A DNA stretch of 64,000 nt, from NCBI GenBank assembly GCA_003184365.1, contig NKYR01000021.1, forward strand, positions 62,001 to 126,000, written 5' to 3'. Positions 53,775 to 63,044 of the stretch are shown in pieces. Below the pieces are notes generated by a model. The model saw only the letters and a program-made list of their open reading frames with translations. It did not search any database and was not told where the DNA came from. Source of the stretch: Evernia prunastri. Taxonomy: Eukaryota > Ascomycota > Lecanoromycetes > Lecanorales > Parmeliaceae. The position numbers and the translations under genes are program-made. The stretch's first letter is position 1, and each line of letters begins with the position of its first letter.

Positions 53775-56659
53775 ATGATGTCCACCGCGGCTTCTACCAG
53801 GCTCGTCGTCTGCGTCGATGGAACTTGGTCCACTGCTGATGGCATAGAACACAATCCAAAGGGGAACCAAACCAACATGTTTCACGTAGCCTCATCCGTG
53901 AAACAGGGTCACGTTGTCGACCATGAGGGTCGACCATTCATCCAAAAGAGGAAATACTATGACGGCATTGGAGTCGGAAAGAAGACTGCAGGACGATTGA
54001 ATGATGGGATAAAAGGCACTGGGTGTCACGAGCAGATCAAGGCTGTATACCAATACTGCTGCCAGAATTTGTCCGGCAGAGGGGACGACGAACTATGGCT
54101 ATACGGTTTTAGCCGAGGTGCATACGTCGTTCGGGCAGTCGCTGGCCTCATCCATCATCTCCGTCTATTGAAATTTGTTAGCCAACGTGAATTTGACCAC
54201 AACTACGACAAGGCCGTCAATAAACTTCTAATACATATCAAGAACAACGATAAAGATTATAGAGGTCGACTGTGGCTATACTTCAGCGACGAAGTCCAGG
54301 GACCTGTCAAGCTTCAGTTTGTTGGAGTCTTTGATACTGTGAAAGCGTTCGATGATAAAGATCTATTTGATATCTCTTGGTCAGATTCGATCCACCATTT
54401 CCGACACGCGGTCTCTCTCAACGAGGATCGTCTATACTTTGACGCAGAGCTTGTTTATCCATCGGATAACCCGGAGGCGATCAGTTCGCCAAGAAGCATG
54501 ATCCAAGCTTGGTTCTTCGGTGCTCATGTCGATATAGGCGGTGGCGCCAAGGACGACGGCCTGTCACTATACCCGCTGCAGTGGATGCTCATAGAAAGCA
54601 AGCGGTATGGCCTTATCTTGGAATTTGTTCCGGTAAAAGGTCATGACACTGTTGAAGACCGTCTTACACTCATATTCCCAAAGGGGCGCCAGCTGGGAGC
54701 GACCACAAACAGGGAGAATGCCATCGATTCATGGCACTTCGAGTACAAAGGCGGCATAGAGGTTGAAATGTGGGACCTTCGGCGCACACATCGCCACCCA
54801 AGTTCACATAGACAAAGGACAAGATTCAGAACGCCGTGGTCGAATGATCGCGATATAGCCTCGACCGCATCGACCTATCACAACCGCATCAATTGGACCA
54901 ATGCAATTTCCCTCTCAAACTCCAGAAAACCGTTCAATGGTCACCGGCTGGTCGGCTATCATGACAACAGTATGCTACTAATATATCCCACTGTTTTTGC
55001 AAGATATACTGAACGCACAACCAGTGGCATACGGCACCATACTACATCCCTCAGTCTACTTTTTATTGGATATTTATCCACAGATCTATTCGAGCGCACG
55101 TATATCTGGCTTCAGAGAAGACATCGAAAGGTTCCGAATTGCGGCATTCCCTGATGATATTAGATTTCCTTGGACGACGGGCACCTACGTCCTAGAGAAT
55201 GAAAGTAAAGCGAAGGCGTTTCGTATACTCGTATGCGGCAAAGCAGGTGCCGGAAAGTCGACGTTAATCAATCGAGTCTTTGGCGAGTCTTTGGTAGGAG
55301 ATTCGACCCCCGGCTTAAAGAAAAAGACTCACAATCCCACAGACACAAGAGTCTGCCGTCAAACACGGTGAACATGATATTGATGTAGCATTCCAATCCG
55401 AATTCAACCCGGGCCTCTTCATCCACGACTCGCGTGGATTTACAACCGGTTCATCGGGAAACGTTAAGATTGTCGAGAACTTCTTAAAGAAAAGATCAGC
55501 AAAGACGGACGTTATGCAACGGGTTCATGCAATATGGTTAGTGACCCCCACCGCCAGAGAAAGACCTAACATGATATACAGGCTTTGCGTGAAAACCGAC
55601 GAAGAACGCTTCATCGACGATGCCGATACCAAGTTGTTCAATGCATTGAATAAACATGCTATAGGAGTGCCCATCATTGTGGTGGGCACTATGAAAGACA
55701 ACATCTTGAACCGATTCAGAGGAGAAGTGGAGGTCATGCTCGACGAAGAGCTCAATACCGACATAGAGGCAAAGAAGACAGAATTGGAGGCAAGAGTGAA
55801 AGAGAAATTTACGGCACGCAAAGACACCTTTGCGCAAGGATGGCGAGAAATTGAACAATCGGGTATAGTGTACACAGCGAAGGGTAAAACAGCTCTTTTC
55901 AATGTATTGGCAAATAATTCCCTGACGCAATCTCTAAATGATGCCGACTCCATCAACAGCTTGCTACAAAAAACCCTGGAATGTCTAGATAACGAAGAAC
56001 TGCGTATTTGGGTCGTGGGTTCTCAAGTCTGTGATGTAGAACAGAAGATTGAGACTGCCATTGAAAAATCAGTGCGTCTGTGTCGAGATACGCTGATAAC
56101 CACAGGCGCAGCGCCGATGGGTAGTGTAATTGTGGCGCCGACAATGGCCCGATTGGTCTGCGATGTCGCCTTGCGGGCCTTCGGTTTTGGTAAGGTGAGT
56201 GAGCTGCAATTTGAGGGAATCATGCGCGAGGTAGTCTGGTATAACACAGACAAATTCTTCTACAAGACTCTAGCGATCCTGGCAGCGGAAATCACGACTT
56301 TGGCCTTGTTGGGACCGATAGGTCTCAGTGTTGTAGCCGCAGAGATGCTTATAGCTATACCGAGGACTGTCAGGGCGGTTGTAGCATGCGCCTGTGACGT
56401 TATACTCATCCTCGAGCATGCGTTTTCGGTCAACGGCCAGCGCGTTTGGCCTAGTGAGATCAGAAGATCTGCGACAGAGTATAAGGCAAAGATGCCTGCT
56501 GTGCATGGCGAAGTCAACCAACTGATACCGACATGGAATCCGAGCGTCAACAAGGCCTACAAAGGCATGCCCCAGCTCCGAGGGGGTATGGAAAAGATCA
56601 TTCAGAAATATCGGCAGGGCGGAGAGAATAAGCTAGCAGATGCATCTGATGACGAATAG
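53775..56659 (+). CDS. DUF2235 (alpha/beta hydrolase-like) domain fused to a P-loop GTPase domain
   Basis: Exons 53775-54969, 55004-55293, 55343-55536 and 55582-56659 give about 918 residues. Residues 8-430 form a DUF2235 domain: VVCVDGTWS, GNQTNMFHV, the nucleophile elbow LWLYGFSRGAYVVRAVAG (S113), FVGVFDTV, WFFGAHVDIGGG and the late TILHPSVYFLLDIYPQ. Then a GTPase domain: P-loop GKAGAGKST (477-485), Walker B/G3 HDSRGF (D524-G527), and a G4-like IIVVGTMKDN. The C-terminal third has hydrophobic helices (AEITTLALLGPIGLSVVAAE). The first junction needs a 34-nt intron, too short for normal splicing; a 64-nt alternative from 54940 also keeps frame, or there is a frameshift. DUF2235 occurs in phospholipase-like effectors and in fungal NLR-type proteins; the role here is unknown. 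Confidence 0.75.
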
Positions 56660-57183
56660 CAGGAGGATGTGATAAGCCTAATGTGGTATGGCAGTGGTGA
56701 TTGGTTTCTCCTCATGGCGATGTTCTGTTAACACAAATGATTAAAGGCACAGAGTAGCTTTAAAAAACATTGGGATGAATTTACGCGCTTCGGCGTAGTA
56801 GAGTACAGTTCTACGAGCTTACCGGGCATATTGTCATGAATGCTAGAATACTCACCATAGCTATCTTTGCTTGTATCGTGCATTGTCTGTGCAGACATCA
56901 ACTTCTGTGTGGCATGATCCAGACCAGAGGCTCGCTCATCCATGACCACGAGGAGCTAACTCGTCAACTTGTTCTGATGTCCCATTAGCTACCCGGAGCT
57001 CAAGCTTGAGGTTCTTGTGCAAGGTGGGGTCGTATTACAAATGGCGGGACATTATTTTTCTACTTGCTCGACGGGTTATTACTTTGTTATTACAATCAAT
57101 TGTTCGCTTTTTGGTCACTGGGTCTTGCTTGAGACTCGGATTTCGACAGAAGTTTTAGGTCAACACGACTTCCGACGGCAGCA
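56660..57183. other. Intergenic between the DUF2235-GTPase and quinone reductase genes
   Basis: No gene. Contains the right copy of the diverged direct repeat. Confidence 0.5.
56869..56919 (+). repeat. Right copy of the 51-bp diverged direct repeat
   Basis: Same orientation as 52838-52888 and about 210 bases after the DUF2235-GTPase stop. Confidence 0.7.
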
Positions 57184-58336
57184 ATGACAGAAACAATGCG
57201 AGCAGTCGGCGAGTATCCCTCTCTCAATCGTGTTTGCTCCACTATTCTCTGACGCTTCATATTCCAGACATAAAAAATGGCACTGGCCCCGCAACCTCCC
57301 TCTTCATCAACCCTTCCACCCCCAAACCAAGCCCCAAGCCGACCGACGCCATCGTCAAAATAAAATGCTTTGGCCTGAACCGGATGGACCTGCTCCAACG
57401 TGAAGGTCACTACCCAGTCCCGCCTCAAGCGCCCAAGACACTAGGTGTCGAGTTCTCGGGCACGATTGAAAGTTTTGGCAGTGATGCGGAGAAGGGGTTT
57501 CAAGTGGGGGACGAGGTTTTTGGATTAACGTACGGAGGGGCGTATGCGGAGTATATTGCCGTAAGCACACATATGTTGATGCATAAGCCGAAGGAGTTGA
57601 GCTGGGAGCAGGCCGCAGGGGTTCCGGAGGTATGTCTCTAGTTTTTCTGGTGCAGCGGTTGCGGTTCGATATTCCTCCTATCAGCATTGACATCCTGCTG
57701 TATTGTTCGCAGACCTGGATCACAGCCACTCAAGCCATGTATCTCGTGGGCGGCTTCGCTCCGGGAAAGTCGATACTATGGCACGCCGGCGCATCGTCTG
57801 TGTCAATAGCAGGGATCCAGCTATCAAAAGCCGACAAGGCTTCCGCAATCTATGTTACTGCAGGATCTCAAGACAAGGTCGATTTCTGCGTCAAAGAGCT
57901 CGGCGCAACAGCGGGCTTCAACTATCACACGCAAGATTGGGCAAAAGAAATACTCAAAGCGACAGACGGTAAAGGCGTTGACGTCGTCATCGATTTCATC
58001 GGCCAGAATTACTTCCAGGGGAATCTCGATGTTGCAGCACGAGACGGGCATATCGTGAATCTAGGAGCCATGAGCGGCACCAAACTTCCTGCTGGCGTGG
58101 ACATCGGAGCCTTTGTAAGGAAGAGGATAAGGTTTGAGGGAAGTAGCTTGCGTAGCCGGGATGAAGATTATCAGGGAAAGCTGAGGAACACATTGGTTGA
58201 GCATGCAGCTCCAAAAATGCAAGATGGAAGTTTCAAGGTAATAGTCGAGAAGGTGTTTCCATGGGAGGATATCACTAAGGCGCATCAGTTGATGGAGAGT
58301 AATCAGACAAAGGGCAAGATTATTTGTAGAATATAG
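57184..58336 (+). CDS. Zinc-independent quinone oxidoreductase (zeta-crystallin/PIG3-like MDR)
   Basis: Three exons (57184-57208, 57268-57629, 57713-58336) give 336 residues. The MDR fold shows IVKIKCFGLNRMDLLQREG, LGVEFSGTIESFG, GDEVFGLTYGGAYAEY, AAGVPE joined to TWITATQAM, and a nucleotide-binding segment (KSILWHAGASSVSIAGIQLS ... YVTAGSQDKVDFC). No zinc-ligand Cys/His set is present, as expected for quinone reductases. It would reduce quinones with NADPH in the cytosol. The first intron appears to be of GC-AG type: GTCG followed by GCGAGT, with a CTGAC branch and TTCCAG. Only this junction yields the conserved MRAVDIKNG start. Confidence 0.88.
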
Positions 58337-58597
58337 TGAATATAGATCACAATATATCTAGAAGGCAATCAAGTCAGACGTTAGAGAATAATCGGCGATT
58401 ATCACACAAGCTGTCGAGGACTCGACGCTGCCACAGAACTTTTTTCCTGTGGTTAGCTGGTTGCGTGTTACGAGTAACTTAAAATGAGGACAATCTTATA
58501 CGCGCGACAGGCCAAATGTACTTTGTCCTCCGGCTGTACTCGACCTTTCTTTTCTCTCTTCAAGGTAAGTTCACGTATATCCCCAACCCAAGTGGCC

Positions 58598-60364
58598 ATG
58601 TCAGAAGTCGAAGCTGACCTTGTGAGGGAAAAGACTGCCAAAGAATCTTTGACCGCCGATTTGCTTCCCTCTAAATCCGTGAAGGGCGCTTCGTTTCTCA
58701 TCCTCCTCCAAATAGGATGCCGGGCTCTCACGTTCATCGTCAACCAGGTTCTGCTACGGTTCTTGTCTCCTCATATTCTCGGGCTCTCTGCTCAACTAGA
58801 GCTGTTCTCCATCTCCACGCTGTACTTTGCACGTGAAAGCCTTCGCAATGCTCTCCAACATAAACCAAGTGACGATGAAGACAAAAAGACCGCGGAAGCG
58901 GGTGGTGAGGAGAAGAAGAAGAAGGGCACGGAAAACATTGCGGCCAAGTTTAGGGCAAACCGAAGGATGCAAGATGTTGTCAACGTTTCCCACGTAGCCA
59001 TCGCCATCGGTCTCCCATTAACACTTGCTTTCACCTGGCTATATTTGCGAAAAGCCGAAACGGCAGTCCTCGAGTCTCACCATATGAGGAGCTCGCTCTA
59101 CATCTACGCTCTCGCTACAGGCATTGAGCTTCTGAACGAGCCCGCATTCAATGTTGCCCGGCAAGAAATGATGTACGCGACTCGTGCTTCCGCCGAGTTT
59201 CTAGCATTCTTCACCAGGGCCCTCATAAGTTGTTCGATATCGATCTGGGTAGGCATGAACGGCCGCAATCTTGGCGTTTTACCTTTTGCCGCTGGTCAGC
59301 TTGGATATGCCATCACTCTCAACATCCTCTACCTTTCAAACATTTACTCTGTCTGCGCCCAAAATGCGGTGTCGCTTCTTGCGAAACCCATCGCTCCAAG
59401 CCCAGACTACTTCGTCTCACGCTTCTCCCGCCCTCTCATCATGCGAACGGCTACCCTGTATGGCCAAAACATATTCAATCAGCTGCTTACGTACGGCGAC
59501 GGTTACCTCATTGCAACATTCGCGTCCCTCCCCTCCCAAGGCGCTTACGCCCTGGCTTCCAATTATGGCGGCCTACTCGCCCGCATCATCCTCCAACCCA
59601 TCGAAGAATCCTCCCGCTCCCTCTTCGGCCGTCTGCCGGCTGCCCAAACCGCCTCCAAACCCAGAGACAACGCAATTCTCTCCCAAGCAAAAACCCACCT
59701 CACCACCCTACTCCGCCTCTACCTCCTCCTTTCCATCTTCGCCACATGTCTCGGCCCACCTCTGGCGCCCATCCTCCTCCGCCTCGTCGCCGGCAGCCGT
59801 TGGACTCACACAGAAGCTCCGGGCGTACTAGCCACTTACTGCTACTACATCCCCCTCCTCGCCATCAACGGCATACTAGAAGCCTTCGTCAGCGTCGTGG
59901 CCACGGATCCGCAAATCACTAGACAGACCGTCTGGAAGGTTGCCTTTTTCGGCGCGTTCGCCGGCACCGGCTTCCTGGTGCTCAGGGTCTTCGAGCTTGG
60001 CGCGAGAGGTTTGGTCCTGGCGAACGCGGTGACGATGGGGTTGAGGATCTGGTGGAGTTGGGCATTCGTGCAGGCTTATCTGTCGGGTGTGGGTGAGGGG
60101 GGGGAGTTGAGGTTGGGGGGTTTGTTACCGGGTATGGGAAGCGTGGCCATGGGGGTTGCGGCGAGGGGGGCGCTGATCGCTATGGAGGCGGGTGCTCGGC
60201 ATGACGGCGGTTTGGGGGAGTTGGTGAGATGTACGCTCGTGGCTGGGGGGTGTGTGGTTGGAGTTGTGTTCTTCGAGCGAGACTTCTTCGTGGAGTTCGT
60301 GCCGCGTGGGTTGATGGAGAGGTTTCCGATTTTACGACGCTTGACGAGTAAAAGTAAATGTTGA
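58598..60364 (+). CDS. RFT1: Rft1 family protein (ER oligosaccharide-lipid translocation)
   Basis: A single exon of 588 residues from the ATG at 58598. Multiple membrane helices begin with GASFLILLQIGCRALTFIVN and VLLRFLSPHILGLSAQLELF, typical of Rft1, followed by the conserved FARESLRNALQ. Further marks are LNEPAFNVARQEMMYATRAS, RTATLYGQNIFNQLLTYGDG and GAYALASNYGGLLARIILQP with IEESSRSLFG. A Lys/Glu-rich cytosolic loop (about 90-125) is longer than in yeast. Rft1 supports N-glycosylation by acting on Man5GlcNAc2-dolichol at the ER; a direct flippase role is debated. The frame is open 38 codons further upstream, but the family starts here. It converges with DBP3. Confidence 0.93.
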   Translation: MSEVEADLVREKTAKESLTADLLPSKSVKGASFLILLQIGCRALTFIVNQVLLRFLSPHILGLSAQLELFSISTLYFARESLRNALQHKPSDDEDKKTAEAGGEEKKKKGTENIAAKFRANRRMQDVVNVSHVAIAIGLPLTLAFTWLYLRKAETAVLESHHMRSSLYIYALATGIELLNEPAFNVARQEMMYATRASAEFLAFFTRALISCSISIWVGMNGRNLGVLPFAAGQLGYAITLNILYLSNIYSVCAQNAVSLLAKPIAPSPDYFVSRFSRPLIMRTATLYGQNIFNQLLTYGDGYLIATFASLPSQGAYALASNYGGLLARIILQPIEESSRSLFGRLPAAQTASKPRDNAILSQAKTHLTTLLRLYLLLSIFATCLGPPLAPILLRLVAGSRWTHTEAPGVLATYCYYIPLLAINGILEAFVSVVATDPQITRQTVWKVAFFGAFAGTGFLVLRVFELGARGLVLANAVTMGLRIWWSWAFVQAYLSGVGEGGELRLGGLLPGMGSVAMGVAARGALIAMEAGARHDGGLGELVRCTLVAGGCVVGVVFFERDFFVEFVPRGLMERFPILRRLTSKSKC

Positions 60365-60537
60365 CGATGCTGGTTGGAATAAACACGGATAGATCGCTCC
60401 ATTTATTGATGTTCTGCTATTCTTAGAAGACGCTCATACTAGAAGATTCTCCACAGCCGTCTATTCTACCTGCGCGCAAGAAAACCAGAATGGTGGGGAC
60501 AAATTTTCCATCCCATACTCCAGAGCTCATCAATCAA

Positions 60538-62490
60538 TCAATCAAACCTAATCTTCGTGCCCTCCTTCTTCCCCCCGACCCCCGGATCCTTATAAAACGC
60601 CCCATAAGCCTCATGCCCCTTCTTCTTCACCGTCGTCCCAAACCGCAACAGCTCCTCCGGGACCTCCTGCCCCGCCGCCCTCAGCACATTGATCAGCGCC
60701 CCGGACTGCGCCTTGTCGTGTTCCGTGAACAGCGTGACGGCCAGCCCCTCCGCGCCCGCGCGTCCCGTGCGGCCGATGCGGTGCACGTAGTCTTCGACCG
60801 TCAGCGGGAAGGTGACGTTGATGACGGCCTTGACGGCGGGGATGTCGAGGCCGCGGGCGGCGACGTCGGTCGCGACGAGGAGGGGGCAGGCGCCGGCTTT
60901 GAAGGCGGCGAGGGAGGCGGTGCGGCGGTCCTGCGACATGTCGCCGTGGATGCCGGCGACCTTCATGCCGCGGCCGCCCAGGAAGCCCTCGATGCGCGCG
61001 GCTTCCTTCTTGTAGAGGCAGAAGACGAGGATGCGGTCGTTCTTCTTCGCCCCGGCGCCTTGGTGCTGCTTCAGGAGCTGCAGCAGGCGCGTCTCCTTGT
61101 GCCGCGGGTCGACGACTTCGACGAGCTGGGTGATCTTGGTGTTGGCGCGGAGTTCGCCGGTGGGGTTGTTGGCGCCGATGGAGATGTGCACGGGGGTCTT
61201 CATGAAGGTGGAGGCGAGATCCCGGACGGAGGGGGGCCAGGTGGCGGTGAACATGAGGGTCTGGCGGCCTTCTGTGGGAGTGGTGGCGATAATCTTTCGG
61301 ATTTCTTCTTCGAAGCCTTTGTCGAGCATACGGTCCGCTTCGTCTAGTACCACATAGTTGACATTGCCGAGGTCGGCAGATCCTTCGTTTATGAGGTCGT
61401 TCAGTCGGCCCGGGGTCGCAACGACGATGTGTGCGGTCTTCAGAGCCAAGCGTTGCGGGTCTTTTGGTACGCCGCCGTAGACGCAGACGGTAGAGAGACG
61501 GGCAGGGGAAGCGAGGGTCTCGATTTGGGTGTGGATTTGCGCGGCGAGTTCGCGGGTTGGGGAAACGATGACTGCTCTGGCCGGCGAGCCTTTCGGCCTG
61601 GATGAAGTGGTTATAGAGCGTATGCAAGGGACACCGAAGGCAAGGGTCTTGCCAGAGCCGGTCTCTGCGACGCCAATTACGTCGCGGCCGGATAGCAGAA
61701 AGGGCCAGGCGGCTGATTGGATTGGAGTTGGGGTTTTGAAGGCGGTAAAAGGCGACGAGGAGGTGGTGGCGCTGGATGGAAGGTGGGAGCACTGGGTTAT
61801 TGGGCGAAGATTCGTTGAGGAAATTGGGTCGGTGATTGTGATGAAGTTGGTAGAGAGAAAGTCGTCGACCTCAGGCTGAGAAAGCGCTGTTAAAGCCGGA
61901 TCCTCCACATAGCCTGAGCCCGAGTCTGACGTGCCATTGGTGGTATTTGGATGCGATCCAGCACCAGACTTCTCCGACTTCGCTGACTTCTTTTCTGCTT
62001 TCAAGCGTGCCTTCTCCGCCTTGCGAGTAGCTTCATCAAAACTCGACGATTCTCCATTGGCTTTATCAGTCGCTGGCAGATGTTCGTTTACTATAGGGCT
62101 ATTATCCAGCTCCTTCGCGAGCTTTTTCAGTCTTCTTGCTTCCTTTCGCGCCTCTTTCGAGGGCTTGCTCTTGCTTTCGTCTCCATTGGCGGCAGCGTTT
62201 TCCACTTCGCCCACCTCGCCATCCGATGGCACAATCTCAGCTTTCCCTCGATCAGCACCCGACTCCTTGGCCAATTTCTTCAGTCTTTTCGCCTCTCTTC
62301 GCTCGTCTTTGGAGGGTTTGCTGCCGCCATCGTCGCCATTGCCGAAAATGTCTTTCGGTACATCTTCTCGCCTCCTCTTCTTCGACTTCTTCGTAAAGTC
62401 AGTGCCGTCAATAGGCGTTGCTCTGAGTGGTGCTTCTATCATTGCAGGAATGTGTGCATTTTTCCTAGGTCGTTCACAGATTTTGGACAT
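60538..62490 (-). CDS. DBP3: DEAD-box ATP-dependent RNA helicase, Dbp3-like
   Basis: A single exon of 650 residues. The N-terminal 200 residues hold two Lys-rich KPSKxxRxEAxRLKKLAKE repeats, typical of nucleolar helicases. The helicase core is complete: Q motif FKTPTPIQ, AETGSGKT (I), PTRELA (Ia), TPGR (Ib), LDEADRM (II), FTATWP (III, with Thr in place of the usual Ser of SAT), ATDVAARGLDIP (V) and HRIGRTGRAG (VI). Dbp3 acts in the nucleolus in 60S ribosomal subunit assembly. A second Met (residue 17, at 62442) could be the start. The terminal region is GC-rich, producing long antisense shadow frames. It is divergent from the alcohol dehydrogenase gene. Confidence 0.93.
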   Translation of the reverse strand: MSKICERPRKNAHIPAMIEAPLRATPIDGTDFTKKSKKRRREDVPKDIFGNGDDGGSKPSKDERREAKRLKKLAKESGADRGKAEIVPSDGEVGEVENAAANGDESKSKPSKEARKEARRLKKLAKELDNSPIVNEHLPATDKANGESSSFDEATRKAEKARLKAEKKSAKSEKSGAGSHPNTTNGTSDSGSGYVEDPALTALSQPEVDDFLSTNFITITDPISSTNLRPITQCSHLPSSATTSSSPFTAFKTPTPIQSAAWPFLLSGRDVIGVAETGSGKTLAFGVPCIRSITTSSRPKGSPARAVIVSPTRELAAQIHTQIETLASPARLSTVCVYGGVPKDPQRLALKTAHIVVATPGRLNDLINEGSADLGNVNYVVLDEADRMLDKGFEEEIRKIIATTPTEGRQTLMFTATWPPSVRDLASTFMKTPVHISIGANNPTGELRANTKITQLVEVVDPRHKETRLLQLLKQHQGAGAKKNDRILVFCLYKKEAARIEGFLGGRGMKVAGIHGDMSQDRRTASLAAFKAGACPLLVATDVAARGLDIPAVKAVINVTFPLTVEDYVHRIGRTGRAGAEGLAVTLFTEHDKAQSGALINVLRAAGQEVPEELLRFGTTVKKKGHEAYGAFYKDPGVGGKKEGTKIRFD

Positions 62491-63044
62491 CGCGGAGAAA
62501 GACTTTACTCTAGGTAAACATGGAAGGTGTGCCGAGGCGCGAGCAGCCTTACGCCAAGGCCAACCAACACAACCGAAGTCCGCTTATCCCTCTCCGTCTC
62601 TCTTGATACTCGCTACAACATCAGACGAAGGTTGCAAGTTGGACAAGGGTCGGGTAATCCATGTGTTTCTGTCAACTAGGTCATTATTGATATGCAAAGG
62701 AGGACGAGGATCGCTTGTGCTAAGAATTCCAATCTGACACACATTTTCCTTTGCGTCTTCAATATAAGTAGTTAATGATTAATCAGTCGTCAGATTTCGT
62801 CGATTTCAAAGGTGATTTTCTTCACGCGAGTATGACATAATCGGAAAGACTCTTCTTGTGCCTGGGATTCGTCTCACTTCTTCTGCTTACCATTTCTTCA
62901 AGAAACCGATACTCTCAGCCTTCAGCGAGTTATCCTATCTATCTCGTGCTCTTTGCCTGCAGAAGTTAGCAGGTCTTCCATAAGATTCATCTAGAAAGCC
63001 ACGCCTACACCACTTACTTCTCCCATTCTAGATACAAAACAACA
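62491..63044. other. Shared promoter region of DBP3 and the iron-type ADH gene
   Basis: No coding sequence recognised; an AT-rich divergent promoter of about 550 bases. Confidence 0.5.

Noticed and set aside
58484..58597. Upstream in-frame extension of RFT1
   Set aside because: The 38 extra residues are not typical of the family, and the ATG at 58598 matches the usual start.
60611..61792. 393-codon minus frame overlapping DBP3
   Set aside because: Arg/Pro/His-rich shadow of the helicase frame, which has all DEAD-box motifs.
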